Source: Costertonia aggregata (lineage in GTDB: Bacteria > Bacteroidota > Bacteroidia > Flavobacteriales > Flavobacteriaceae). From it: a stretch of 64,000 nt of DNA. Location: NCBI RefSeq assembly GCF_013402795.1, contig NZ_CP058595.1, forward strand, positions 3,574,001-3,638,000, in the 5' to 3' direction. Below, piece by piece: positions 10,640 to 19,941 of the stretch (its first letter is position 1; the number at the start of each line of letters is the position of its first letter). A program made the translations under genes and the position numbers. The notes under the pieces are model-generated. The model had not been told where the DNA came from. It saw only the letters and a program-made list of their open reading frames with translations, and did not search any database.

Positions 10640-11553
10640 TGCGAGCATTGGTCATTTCCGGCGGTGGTAGTAAAGGTGCTTTTGCAGGTGGTGTCGCCCA
10701 GTTCCTTATCAAAGAATCTGGGAATACGTACGACATGTTCGTGGGTACATCAACGGGGAGTTTGCTTATTTCCCATTTGGCCTTGGGCAAAGTAGATAAG
10801 ATAAAAGACATTTATTCTAATGTGAACCAAAAGAGTATTTTCAACAACTGTCCGTTTGTTATCCGAAAAAAATATGGTATCAATGAGATTTCCATAAACC
10901 ACTGGAACGTTCTCAAAAACTTTGTCAAGGGCAAAAAGACCTTTGGCGAGAGCGAAAACCTTAGGGAACTTATAAGAAATAGTATTACGGTAGCGGAATT
11001 CAACCAGCTTAAGGAAAGTGATATCGATGTTGTGGTAACTGTTTCAAATTTGTCATTGAATCAGGTCGAATATAAATCGATTAACGACTGTACCTATGAT
11101 GAATTTTGCGATTGGATTTGGGTTTCATCCAATTACACGCCCTTTATGAGCTTAGTGCGTAAGAACGGGTGTGAGTATGCCGATGGAGGCTTGGGAAGTA
11201 TAGTTCCCATTGAAGAGGCCATCAAACGCGGGGCGACCGAGGTTGACGTTGTCGTTCTGCATACAGAAGTCAATTATTTGAATAGAATGCCCTCAAGAAA
11301 CCCATTTGAGCTATTGACTACGATGCTCAGTTTTATTTTGGATAGGATAGAACATCAAAACATTAGAATAGGAAAATTGGTCGCAAACCAAAACAATGCC
11401 ATTATTAACCTATACTATACACCAACCATACTAACTACAAATTCCCTGATTTTTGATAAGGATAAAATGACATTGTGGTGGAAAAGGGGCTACTTATATG
11501 CCAAGAACAAAAACGAGGAAACCAATCCTATTGAGCCCAATGAGCACGAGTAG
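10639..11553 (+). CDS. Patatin-like phospholipase
   Basis: Predicted serine lipid acyl hydrolase with a Ser-Asp dyad. The oxyanion loop SGGGSKGAFAGG lies at 7-18, the nucleophile elbow GTSTG at 36-40 (Ser38) and the catalytic Asp in ADGGLG near 182. All diagnostic residues are intact. The 304-aa product has no signal peptide, so it is probably cytoplasmic or acts on the inner leaflet. Its ATG overlaps the stop of the M1 peptidase gene by one base, so the two are co-translated. Its physiological substrate cannot be read from the sequence. Confidence 0.92.
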   Translation: MRALVISGGGSKGAFAGGVAQFLIKESGNTYDMFVGTSTGSLLISHLALGKVDKIKDIYSNVNQKSIFNNCPFVIRKKYGINEISINHWNVLKNFVKGKKTFGESENLRELIRNSITVAEFNQLKESDIDVVVTVSNLSLNQVEYKSINDCTYDEFCDWIWVSSNYTPFMSLVRKNGCEYADGGLGSIVPIEEAIKRGATEVDVVVLHTEVNYLNRMPSRNPFELLTTMLSFILDRIEHQNIRIGKLVANQNNAIINLYYTPTILTTNSLIFDKDKMTLWWKRGYLYAKNKNEETNPIEPNEHE

Positions 11554-11622
11554 ATGAATCATGGGCTATGGTTCTCGGAGCGATATCGAATTGTGATATT
11601 TTGTTTTTTTTAAAATCTAAAT

Positions 11623-12141
11623 TTACCATAAATCCCCAATTTCTTTCTTTACAAAAGATAATGCGGTAGCAGAAGGCGACTGCTTGTCCATGGTTTCGTT
11701 CAGCACATCTTCCCGTAGTTTGTCGGCAGAATCCGTCTCACTCAAAGCGGCCTTTCGTATCATTTGGATGGTTGCGCTTTTGGCAGCTTTTATTACGTTC
11801 CAGCATTCATCCGTCATGTAAATTTGTTGGGACAAATTATGGTCAAACTCCGTTTCTATACTTTTTATAAGTAAGGTTTCATAAGCGTTTTTATCTGCGG
11901 ATTTTGGGGCAACACGTACCACTAAGCTAGGTATGGCGATGCGTTCCAAAAAAAGGGCCATACGCTCATAAGCCTGTAAACGAATCGGAAGAGTGTTTTT
12001 TTGAGTGTCTTTATGCAATAAAAAACGACGGCGGCCGTCCTCATTTTTGGTATGTAGCTTAAAAAAGTAAAAGGCAACAACCCCAGTTACCACTGCCGGT
12101 AATAAAAATCCGAACATTTGTAAAATTCCCTCTCCGCTCAT
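11623..12141 (-). CDS. Small single-pass membrane protein of unknown function
   Basis: A 172-aa protein with one strong N-terminal membrane segment (about residues 8-27, LLPAVVTGVVAFYFF) followed by a basic cytoplasmic stretch and a long helical domain. A central stretch reads LQAYERMALFLERI. It resembles a conserved flavobacterial family without known function. It is convergent with the patatin gene and not obviously in an operon. Signal-anchor topology with a cytoplasmic C-terminal domain is inferred from the positive residues after the membrane segment. Confidence 0.75.
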   Translation of the reverse strand: MSGEGILQMFGFLLPAVVTGVVAFYFFKLHTKNEDGRRRFLLHKDTQKNTLPIRLQAYERMALFLERIAIPSLVVRVAPKSADKNAYETLLIKSIETEFDHNLSQQIYMTDECWNVIKAAKSATIQMIRKAALSETDSADKLREDVLNETMDKQSPSATALSFVKKEIGDLW

Positions 12142-12247
12142 GTTTTAGTTTTTGGTTTTTGATGTTACCATCAATCGGTTACAGAATCTAGAACGAAGGT
12201 TTTTTTAAAAAATTATACAGGAAGCGCCATACGGTTTTCATTACGTA

Positions 12248-13024
12248 TCAATTCTTCATATTGTCCTTGACCATCATATAAAATTGACTGAAATCAGGGT
12301 GTAACCTTAAATTGATACCTTCCTTAAAATTGCCATCCTTTGCAATAACTCGAAGCCTGTTCGCATCGATTGAAAATTTGGCTTGCAACATATTTGATAC
12401 TGCCATGGCCTGTTGTGCGGATAATGCAAAATCCCCGGTTATGTTCAATCCTTCCACGGTCACGGCTATTTTAGGATTAGCATTCAGGATATTTGCGATT
12501 TTTCCTATCCAAGCTTCCGCCTCGGGCTTAAGAACAGCTTCGCTATCTTTTGCAAAAAGAGCGGTAAGTGCAGTACTTATATTGACCATACCGTTTGTTA
12601 CCGATATTTTTGCATTTTCCCCAAGCGTTTGTTTGGCATTGGTTAAAATTACGATAGCGGTAGAATCGTTGCTCGCAAGGGCATCATTTATACTTTTTAA
12701 TTGATTTTCCTTGGCGCGAAGGCTTGCCATGGCTTTGTTGATATTCTCTGAATTTTTATTGGAGACTTCTGCAAAACTGGTCAGGTTTTTCATCATAGTG
12801 GCATTGGCAGCCTGCAGTTCACCGACTTGCGATTCAAAAGATTCCGCTTTGGCCAAACTAGCACTTTCGGCCCTCCTTGCCTTGGCCACTTCTTGGCTTA
12901 CCGAATCAAGTTGGGATTTAAGGTTATCGATTTCTGCGATGAGTTCGCTCTTTTTCTGGGCTTGCAAGGAAATCGAAATGAATAACAAGCTACCAAATAG
13001 AAGTATATTTTTTTTCATGTTCAT
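12248..13024 (-). CDS. Exported coiled-coil protein with a degenerate OmpA-like domain
   Basis: I take the start at 13024 (MNMKKNILLFGSLLF...), because the signal peptide ending in LQAQ begins there; the frame is open slightly further upstream. Residues about 25-120 are a Lys/Glu/Ala-rich coiled coil. Residues about 140-258 align by eye with the OmpA domains of the two other paralogues in this window: TVEGLNITG against MVEGHTDD, FALSAQQAMAVSNMLQ against WDLSAKRATAVVRVLQ, and a shared FSQFYMMV/IDQFYSMI ending. The peptidoglycan-contacting Asp and Arg are replaced (Ala200 and Gln205), and the NRRTRI motif is lost. No lipobox is present. It starts 22 nt after the glutamate-synthase-like gene and may be its operon partner. 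Confidence 0.8.
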   Translation of the reverse strand: MNMKKNILLFGSLLFISISLQAQKKSELIAEIDNLKSQLDSVSQEVAKARRAESASLAKAESFESQVGELQAANATMMKNLTSFAEVSNKNSENINKAMASLRAKENQLKSINDALASNDSTAIVILTNAKQTLGENAKISVTNGMVNISTALTALFAKDSEAVLKPEAEAWIGKIANILNANPKIAVTVEGLNITGDFALSAQQAMAVSNMLQAKFSIDANRLRVIAKDGNFKEGINLRLHPDFSQFYMMVKDNMKN

Positions 13025-13046
13025 TCTAAAATTTTGGCAAAAATAA

Positions 13047-14612
13047 TTAAACTGCAATTTCTTTATCGGTTTTTCCGCCCAAATACAAACAATCGCTCAA
13101 TTCTTGTACCGAGGTAAACGGAACTTTGGCTTTATTGTAACCATACGTAGATGCCAAGGATCGGTTTAAATCATTGTCGTCCACGTTCACCTGTATATCG
13201 TCCATCGTGAACTGGCAAGGATGCTCGTAACCTGCCGCATGGGTAATTTCCAAAAACTCTTTTCGGAATGTCTTGAAGTATTGTGCCAACCTATCGGATT
13301 TCAAGGGGATATCTATTCCGTTCTGCAACCATTTTTTTTGTGTAGCGATACCTGCGGGGCACCGATTGGTATGACATACCTGTGCTTGAATGCAGCCGAT
13401 GCTCATCATAGCCTCGCGTGCCACGTTTATACAGTCAACACCCATGGCGAATGCCATTGCCGCTTTTGCGGGAAAACCTAATTTTCCACTACCTATGAAC
13501 ACGATCCTGTCGGATAAATTACGTTTGTGGAATACTTTATATAAACTGGAAAAGCCATATACCCACGGTAGGGATACGTGGTCTGCAAAAGATGGGGGAG
13601 CTGCTCCGGTGCCACCTTCCCCACCATCTACCGTTATAAAATCGGGACCTTTTCCTGTTTTTAGCATTATATCGGCCAGTTCTTCCCACTGATCCAATTT
13701 GCCTATGGCCCCTTTTATACCTACCGGAAGCCCAGTTTCCTCGGCAATTTTTTCGATAAGTTCCATGAGTTCGGTAACTGAATGAAAAGCTTTGTGGGTT
13801 GCCGGTGAGAGAACGTCTTTACCAACTTCCACACCCCGTATTTCGGCCAGTTCAGGTGTTATTTTGGCTCCGGGTAGTACGCCGCCTTTTCCAGGTTTTG
13901 CACCTTGGGACAATTTTATTTCAATGGCTTTGACACACGGATTCTCATCTACCAATATCTTTAATTTTTCAAGGGACAGATTACCGTCTTTGCTTCGTAC
14001 CCCAAAATATCCCGTTCCAAAATGAAAAACTACATCCCCACCATGTTTATGATATGGGGAAAGCCCGCCCTCTCCCGTATTATGATAGGCATTTGCTTTG
14101 GCCACGCCTTTGTTCATGGCCTCAACCGCCGCCGCCGATAGGGAACCAAAGCTCATGGCAGAAATATTGATTATTGATGCAGGGCGGTACGGTTTTCTAC
14201 GCTTGTTGTATGCGCCCATGACCTTGGCACAGGGTATAAAGGTTTTATCGTTCGCATTGGGATGATTATCGGCAACCTCATAGCCCATCATCTGGTTTTT
14301 TATGAAGATGTGCTGGTGTGCGTAAATATCCCTGTCGGTTCCAAAACCTTCATAATTGTTCTGCTTTTTGGCCGAGGCATAGATCCAGCCCCGTTCTATC
14401 CTGTTAAATGGTAGTTCCTCACGATTGTTCGCCACAAAATATTGCCGCATCTCAGGGCCTATGCTTTCCAGCCAATAACGCAAGTGCCCCACCACGGGAA
14501 AATTATGCGATATTGTATGTGCTTTTTGGAAAAATACATCCCGAAGGGCTACTAGGGCTAAAAAAACTAGAATATATGCCCACCAGGGGATAGCTGAGAG
14601 GAAATCAATCAT
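13047..14612 (-). CDS. FMN-binding glutamate synthase family protein
   Basis: A 521-aa protein resembling the central FMN/Fe-S part of glutamate synthase large subunit, without the glutaminase domain. An N-terminal hydrophobic segment (about 8-25) suggests membrane anchoring. The barrel includes SAMSFGSLSAAAVEAMNKG, the glycine-rich GEGGLSPYHKHGGDVV region, TVDGGEGGTGAAPPSF and the CIQAQVCHTNRCPAG motif. That motif has the C-x5-C-x4-C spacing of the 3Fe-4S ligands in GltB. Such stand-alone proteins are widespread, but their reaction is not settled. It probably forms an operon with the degenerate OmpA-like gene just downstream. Confidence 0.9.
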   Translation of the reverse strand: MIDFLSAIPWWAYILVFLALVALRDVFFQKAHTISHNFPVVGHLRYWLESIGPEMRQYFVANNREELPFNRIERGWIYASAKKQNNYEGFGTDRDIYAHQHIFIKNQMMGYEVADNHPNANDKTFIPCAKVMGAYNKRRKPYRPASIINISAMSFGSLSAAAVEAMNKGVAKANAYHNTGEGGLSPYHKHGGDVVFHFGTGYFGVRSKDGNLSLEKLKILVDENPCVKAIEIKLSQGAKPGKGGVLPGAKITPELAEIRGVEVGKDVLSPATHKAFHSVTELMELIEKIAEETGLPVGIKGAIGKLDQWEELADIMLKTGKGPDFITVDGGEGGTGAAPPSFADHVSLPWVYGFSSLYKVFHKRNLSDRIVFIGSGKLGFPAKAAMAFAMGVDCINVAREAMMSIGCIQAQVCHTNRCPAGIATQKKWLQNGIDIPLKSDRLAQYFKTFRKEFLEITHAAGYEHPCQFTMDDIQVNVDDNDLNRSLASTYGYNKAKVPFTSVQELSDCLYLGGKTDKEIAV

Positions 14613-14794
14613 AAAAATATAGGGTTTTTAAAAGTTTTTGGGTTTACAATATTTCGTACTTTCACTAATATAGGTTGCGACTCCAATAAAACTAGAAAGA
14701 TTTCATCGGATTCACTTTTATCATTCGCCAAAAATAAAATCAAGAACGTGTACTGTAACAATTTATTTACTATCTATTACCCGATTTATTTTTG

Positions 14795-16069
14795 CTATTT
14801 ATTTAGATAATCCAAACTCATTTCTGTCAAGGTTTTTACGCCTAACAACAGGCCGCTATCATCAATTTTAAAATCTGGGGTATGGTGTGGGTAGGATTCT
14901 GTGTTGCCTGGTGTCATTCCACCTAAAAAAAAGAAGAACCCAGGAGCCTCTCTTTGAAAATACGAAAAATCCTCGGCACCGGTAATCGCTTTTTGGGTTT
15001 GAATGTTCTCGGTTCCTGCGACCCGTTGCATTGTTGGCAACATTTGGGTCACTAACGCTGGGTCATTATACGTGATATCTGTAGAATCGGTTATTTCGCA
15101 GGTAGCCGTACCGCCGTAGGCTTCGGCAATGGTCTCTACCATTTCTATCATGCGTTTGTTCAACTTATCCTTCATGTCGTAATCCAATGTTCGTATAGTA
15201 CCTATCATTTCAGCACTTTCGGGAATGATGTTAAAACGTACCCCGCTCTTGATTTTTCCCACTGTGATGACGGCGGCTTCATTGGTAAGCTCGGTCTCAC
15301 GACTTATTATGGTCTGTAACCCGTCTATTATTTTTGCACTGATCATAATAGGGTCTACACCCGACCATGGTTGTGAACCGTGACTTTGTTTTCCTTTTAC
15401 GTTTATTACAAAACGCTGTGCAGCAGCCATGGTTCCGCCAGATTTGTAGCGAATTACACCCACAGGGGTTTGGGAATTGATATGTAGGCCAAAAATGGCA
15501 TCAACCTTAGGGTTTTCCATAACACCTTCTTTGACCATTAATAGAGCACCACCTTCTTCTCCTGGTGGCGGACCTTCTTCTGCAGGCTGAAATATGAACT
15601 TTACACTGCCCTTTATTTTATCCTTGTTTTTGGACAGTACTTCAGCAACTCCCATTAATATAGCTGTGTGGGTATCATGCCCACAAGCGTGCATTACCCC
15701 GACTTTTTCGCCTAAAAACTCCGAAGTTACGGTAGATTTAAAAGGCAAATCGTTGCGTTCGGTTACAGGTAATGCATCAATATCAGCACGTAGGGCGACC
15801 ACTTTACCAGGTTTATCTCCTTTTAATAGTCCCACGACCCCTGTATGTGCAACTCCGGTCTCTACCTCTATCCCCAAGGATTTTAGGTGCTTGGCAATTT
15901 TTTCGGCAGTTTTGAATTCACGATTTCCCAATTCAGGATTTTGATGGATGTCTCTTCGCCACTCAATGACCTTATCCTCGATATTTTTGTAATCCTTTTC
16001 TAGGTTTGGCCCCTGGGCGAATGTAGCGCAACCAATAAGTAAGGCGGTGAGCAATACAATACTTTTCAT
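14795..16069 (-). CDS. Exported M20 family amidohydrolase (hippurate/IAA-amino acid hydrolase type)
   Basis: A 424-aa metallo-amidohydrolase with a signal peptide (MKSIVLLTALLIGCATFAQ), so periplasmic. The M20D metal-binding motif MHACGHDTHTA lies near residue 120, and FQPAEEGPPPGEEGG carries the catalytic glutamates. A late GAEDFSYF motif contributes to the metal site. Family members cleave N-acyl or N-aroyl amino acids; the substrate here is unknown. It starts 9 nt after the upstream DsrE-like gene, so the two are one transcriptional unit. Confidence 0.92.
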   Translation of the reverse strand: MKSIVLLTALLIGCATFAQGPNLEKDYKNIEDKVIEWRRDIHQNPELGNREFKTAEKIAKHLKSLGIEVETGVAHTGVVGLLKGDKPGKVVALRADIDALPVTERNDLPFKSTVTSEFLGEKVGVMHACGHDTHTAILMGVAEVLSKNKDKIKGSVKFIFQPAEEGPPPGEEGGALLMVKEGVMENPKVDAIFGLHINSQTPVGVIRYKSGGTMAAAQRFVINVKGKQSHGSQPWSGVDPIMISAKIIDGLQTIISRETELTNEAAVITVGKIKSGVRFNIIPESAEMIGTIRTLDYDMKDKLNKRMIEMVETIAEAYGGTATCEITDSTDITYNDPALVTQMLPTMQRVAGTENIQTQKAITGAEDFSYFQREAPGFFFFLGGMTPGNTESYPHHTPDFKIDDSGLLLGVKTLTEMSLDYLNK

Positions 16070-16078
16070 ATATGTAGT

Positions 16079-16624
16079 TTAAAATTTGATCAATCTATAA
16101 CCATCATCCTGTAATTGCATTATAGCAGTCATGGCGGACAACGCCATTTGTACCCCATCAATGGCCTCATCAATAGGGAATTTGCGTGATAGGGAGGATT
16201 GCCCGCATAGTATGAAATCAACATCGGCGGCCAATAGCTCTTTTATCATATCACTATTGGGATTTTGGGTCAAATATCTTTTTTCGTAGGCCGCATTGGA
16301 TAATATGTCCTTGGAAGCTTTATTGTGTACTACAAGTGCCACTTTCAAGTTTTCTTTGGGAACCCCTGCTTGGGCATGCATGTTAAGGAAACGGGCAGCA
16401 GTCTCTATACTTCGGTTCAATTCGGAATAGGATAATGGACTATCCATGATATCGAATACGATTTTAAACACTTTGGTCGTATCTGTCTTAAACGTAAGGT
16501 TTTCGATGGCCCATACTTTTCCAAAACTCTCGATAACGGGTCCGGCCGATTTATTTTGAGAAAAACCGTTCGTCACAGTACATAAAAATAGAAAAACGAA
16601 ACTGTGGGATAGATTTTTTTTCAT
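16079..16624 (-). CDS. Exported DsrE/DsrF-like protein
   Basis: About 181 aa from the chosen start at 16624 (MKKNLSHSFVFLFLCTV...), which gives a proper signal peptide ending near FSQ. The body has the DsrE-type fold pattern: KVALVVHNKASKDIL, then a helix and DFILCGQSS, then a terminal MTAIMQLQDDGYRLI. The single cysteine in the ILCGQS strand sits where sulfur-relay DsrE proteins have their active cysteine, but periplasmic homologues are mostly uncharacterised. First gene of a pair with the M20 amidohydrolase. Confidence 0.8.
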   Translation of the reverse strand: MKKNLSHSFVFLFLCTVTNGFSQNKSAGPVIESFGKVWAIENLTFKTDTTKVFKIVFDIMDSPLSYSELNRSIETAARFLNMHAQAGVPKENLKVALVVHNKASKDILSNAAYEKRYLTQNPNSDMIKELLAADVDFILCGQSSLSRKFPIDEAIDGVQMALSAMTAIMQLQDDGYRLIKF

Positions 16625-16762
16625 GTAATCCAATTAGATTCTAAATATATTCAAATTCGTGAAGATATTTGGGTTTCTATTGTTCATAAATCTAAAAAAG
16701 ATGTTTTTATCTTGCGATGGATATTGACTAAATTCACACTTTGATAGCATAAAATATACAGC

Positions 16763-19090
16763 TTGGAGAATTTTATAGATGAATTGAACGATGCCCAAAA
16801 AGCTCCTGTACTCCATAAGGATGGTCCTTTGATGGTCATAGCTGGTGCAGGCTCGGGAAAGACCAGGGTGTTGACGTACCGTATTGCCCATTTGATGGCG
16901 CAGGGCGTAGATTCCTTCAATATCCTGGCATTGACCTTTACCAACAAAGCGGCACGTGAAATGAAAAAGCGTATCGCCGATATTGTAGGGAATTCGGAGG
17001 CCAAAAATCTTTGGATGGGAACGTTTCATTCCGTTTTTGCCAAACTCCTGCGTTTTGATGGGGATAAATTAGGTTATCCCAGCAATTTCACCATTTATGA
17101 TACACAGGATTCCCAAAGGTTGATAGCATCGATTATCAAGGAAATGGGGTTGGACAAGGATATCTATAAATACAAACAGATACAGAACCGGATTTCATCC
17201 TACAAAAACAGTTTGATTACCGTAAAGGCCTACCACCAGAACCCGGAACTCATGGAGGCCGATGCCATGGCCAAACGGCCGAGAATGGGGGATATTTACC
17301 AAAATTACGTAGACCGTTGCTTCAAAGCGGGTGCTATGGATTTTGACGATCTGCTGCTACGCACAAACGAGCTTTTGAACCGATTCCCCGAGGTATTGGC
17401 CAAATATCAACATAGGTTCCGATATATTTTGGTCGATGAGTACCAAGATACCAACCATTCGCAGTACCTTATTGTAAAGGCCTTGGCAGACAGGTATCAA
17501 AATATATGTGTGGTTGGTGACGATGCCCAAAGTATATACTCTTTTCGAGGGGCCAATATCAGTAATATCCTAAATTTTCAAAGGGATTATGATAATGTCG
17601 GCATGTATCGTTTGGAGCAAAATTACAGATCTACCAAGAATATTGTAAATGCGGCCAATTCTATCATCGCTAAGAATAAAAACCAGTTGGAAAAAGTAGT
17701 TTGGACAGCGAACGACGAAGGTGCGGCCATTAAAATACACCGAAGCCCAACCGATGCGGAAGAGGGCAGGTACGTAGCAAATTCCATTTGGGACAATAAA
17801 ATGCAGCATCAGCTCTCGAACGGGGAGTTTGCGATATTATACCGTACCAACTCGCAGTCCCGAGCTATGGAGGATGCCCTGCGCAAAAAGGATATTCCGT
17901 ACCGTATCTATGGTGGGCTCTCCTTTTATCAACGTAAGGAAATCAAGGATGTGCTCTCCTATCTGCGCTTGGTCATCAACCCCAAGGATGAGGAGGCGTT
18001 AAAGCGTGTCATCAACTTCCCCGCAAGGGGCATAGGCCAAACAACGGTAGATAAAATGGTCGTTGCCGCCAACCATTACGGGCGTTCCATTTTCGAAATC
18101 ATCGAAAATCTGGATAAGATAGATTTAAAGATAAATTCCGGTACCAAAAGAAAATTGCAGGACTTTGCCACCATGATAAAAAGTTTCCAGATCATGAGCG
18201 AAAGTACCGATGCTTTTACGCTTGCGGAACATGTAGCCAAAAAGACCGGTATTTTGCTGGAATTCAAAAAGGATGGCACCCCTGAGGGTATTGGCCGAAT
18301 GGAGAATATTGAGGAATTGCTCAATGGTATTCAAGATTTTGTGGAAGGACAAAAAGAACTCGCTGATGCCACGGGAAGTATTTCGGAATTTTTGGAGGAT
18401 GTTGCCCTAGCGACCGATTTGGATAAAGACACCGGCGATGATGATCGTGTGGCCCTAATGACCATTCATTTGGCGAAGGGGCTGGAATTTCCGTATGTCT
18501 ACATTGTTGGTATGGAAGAGGATTTGTTCCCGTCAGCTATGAGCATGAACACACGCAGTGAGCTAGAAGAAGAACGCCGTTTGTTCTATGTCGCATTGAC
18601 CAGGGCCGAAAAACAGGCCTATTTGACCTACACGCAAAATAGATACCGCTGGGGAAAACTTATTGACGCCGAACCTAGTCGGTTTTTAGAGGAAATCGAT
18701 GAACAATATGTGGAGAACCTAACTCCCGTAGATGGTGGTTATCGGTACAAACCATTAATGGATACGGATATTTTTGGTGAAGTGGACAAAAGTACCTTGC
18801 GCCAAAATAAACCGGTCAGCGGTACACCGCCAAGTGTTCGTAAACCCAATGAAAATCAGCTCAAAAAATTACGGAAATTAAAACCGGAACTAGCCACCCC
18901 GGTCGGGAACACCAATACAATAGACCCCAACCTTGCGGAAGGAAGTCTCGTGAACCATACCCGTTTTGGTCGTGGAAAGGTGCTTAAAATCGAAGGAGTC
19001 GGTAACGATAAAAAGGCCGAAATACAGTTTGAAAAAGGAGATGTCAAAAAATTGTTGCTGAGGTTCGCAAAGTTAGAGGTGGTTGGTTAA
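16763..19090 (+). CDS. UvrD/PcrA/Rep-family ATP-dependent 3'-5' DNA helicase
   Basis: A 775-aa superfamily 1 helicase acting in nucleotide excision and replication-linked repair. The start is a TTG at 16763 giving MENFIDELNDAQKAPV. An in-frame stop lies 16 nt upstream with no ATG between, and the next ATG (residue 24) would remove the conserved LNDAQ motif. Walker A is GAGSGKT at 28-34. Other motifs are DEYQDTN near 225, GDDAQSIYSFRGA near 253 and TIHLAKGLEFPYVYI near 574. The last 50 residues (GSLVNHTRFGRGKVLKIEG) form the Tudor-like C-terminal domain that in UvrD/PcrA contacts RNA polymerase. Whether it is the uvrD or pcrA orthologue is a naming matter. Confidence 0.95.
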   Translation: MENFIDELNDAQKAPVLHKDGPLMVIAGAGSGKTRVLTYRIAHLMAQGVDSFNILALTFTNKAAREMKKRIADIVGNSEAKNLWMGTFHSVFAKLLRFDGDKLGYPSNFTIYDTQDSQRLIASIIKEMGLDKDIYKYKQIQNRISSYKNSLITVKAYHQNPELMEADAMAKRPRMGDIYQNYVDRCFKAGAMDFDDLLLRTNELLNRFPEVLAKYQHRFRYILVDEYQDTNHSQYLIVKALADRYQNICVVGDDAQSIYSFRGANISNILNFQRDYDNVGMYRLEQNYRSTKNIVNAANSIIAKNKNQLEKVVWTANDEGAAIKIHRSPTDAEEGRYVANSIWDNKMQHQLSNGEFAILYRTNSQSRAMEDALRKKDIPYRIYGGLSFYQRKEIKDVLSYLRLVINPKDEEALKRVINFPARGIGQTTVDKMVVAANHYGRSIFEIIENLDKIDLKINSGTKRKLQDFATMIKSFQIMSESTDAFTLAEHVAKKTGILLEFKKDGTPEGIGRMENIEELLNGIQDFVEGQKELADATGSISEFLEDVALATDLDKDTGDDDRVALMTIHLAKGLEFPYVYIVGMEEDLFPSAMSMNTRSELEEERRLFYVALTRAEKQAYLTYTQNRYRWGKLIDAEPSRFLEEIDEQYVENLTPVDGGYRYKPLMDTDIFGEVDKSTLRQNKPVSGTPPSVRKPNENQLKKLRKLKPELATPVGNTNTIDPNLAEGSLVNHTRFGRGKVLKIEGVGNDKKAEIQFEKGDVKKLLLRFAKLEVVG

Positions 19091-19183
19091 AGCTTTATTT
19101 TTAATTATTGTATCTATAAATATTTTAAATACGAATATTTACATAATTTAATGTAAAGTTTTAATTCAAATAAAAACTGGTTT

Positions 19184-19693
19184 ATGAAATTTCAGTATGC
19201 ATTGGTAATATTATTTTTTGGCATTACAAGTTGTCAAGAAAAAGATATGATAAGTTCAAAAAACTCTGAAGATTGGTCTAAGAGAAGTATTGATATAAGT
19301 AATAAGGATAGCTTGGAATATGGCAAATCATATCTATCTATATATTCACAGATTTATAGTTTATCGCAACATAAAACGCATAATTTGACTGCAATGGTAA
19401 GTTTGAGGAATACCAGCGATACAGATACTATTTATCTTCTTAGGGCTGAATACTATGATACATATGGTATATCGATAAAATCATATTTTAAAAAACCGAT
19501 ATACCTGGCGCCTTTGGAAACGACAGAAATAATTATTGATGAAGTCGATGTTACAGGTGGTACTGGCTCAAATTTTGTTTTTGAATGGCAAATCCCAAGG
19601 AATGCCTCGGAGCCACTGTTTGAAGGTATTATGAATTCAACCATGGGGCAACAAGGGCTCTCTTTTACCACACAATCCGTTCGCATCAAATAA
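19184..19693 (+). CDS. DUF3124 family lipoprotein
   Basis: A 169-aa product starting with a signal peptide and an ITSC lipobox (MKFQYALVILFFGITSC). The mature part matches the DUF3124 pattern as I know it: YLSIYSQIYSL, then a beta-sandwich MVSLRNTSDTDTIYLLRAEYYDTYG, PIYLAPLETTEIII, a GGTGSNFVFEW motif and GQQGLSF near the end. Function is unknown; the fold is probably an immunoglobulin-like sandwich exposed in the periplasm. It appears monocistronic, downstream of the helicase with 93 nt between. Confidence 0.85.
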   Translation: MKFQYALVILFFGITSCQEKDMISSKNSEDWSKRSIDISNKDSLEYGKSYLSIYSQIYSLSQHKTHNLTAMVSLRNTSDTDTIYLLRAEYYDTYGISIKSYFKKPIYLAPLETTEIIIDEVDVTGGTGSNFVFEWQIPRNASEPLFEGIMNSTMGQQGLSFTTQSVRIK

Positions 19694-19865
19694 TAGACTT
19701 TATCCATATGTTTTTATTATAGTAGCACTCATAATTTATTTCTCAGATGAATACACGTTTACTACTGGCCGGCATTAATGGAATTGTACTTTTGGAACTT
19801 GCTTTCGTGCTATACAAGAATGCTTTTTAAATTTAGGTATGCAACCTATTCACTTGGATATGGCG

Positions 19866-19895
19866 TTGACCAATCTTAATTAAAAAGTAGATTTT
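19866..19895 (+). promoter_or_regulatory. Putative promoter of tsaC
   Basis: TTG at 19866-19868, a 19-nt spacer and TAGATTTT at 19888-19895 fit the Bacteroidota TTTG-N19-21-TAnnTTTG pattern with one mismatch in the -7 box. The predicted leader to the tsaC ATG is about 40 nt. Confidence 0.3.
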
Positions 19896-19941
19896 TATTT
19901 AGTGAAGTAATTACGTAATTTATACTGCATAACGTATTAGA

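Noticed and set aside
19747-19830. 27-residue hydrophobic ORF between the DUF3124 gene and tsaC
   Set aside because: Short hydrophobic frames arise easily by chance; it has no clear initiation region and no paralogue in the window.
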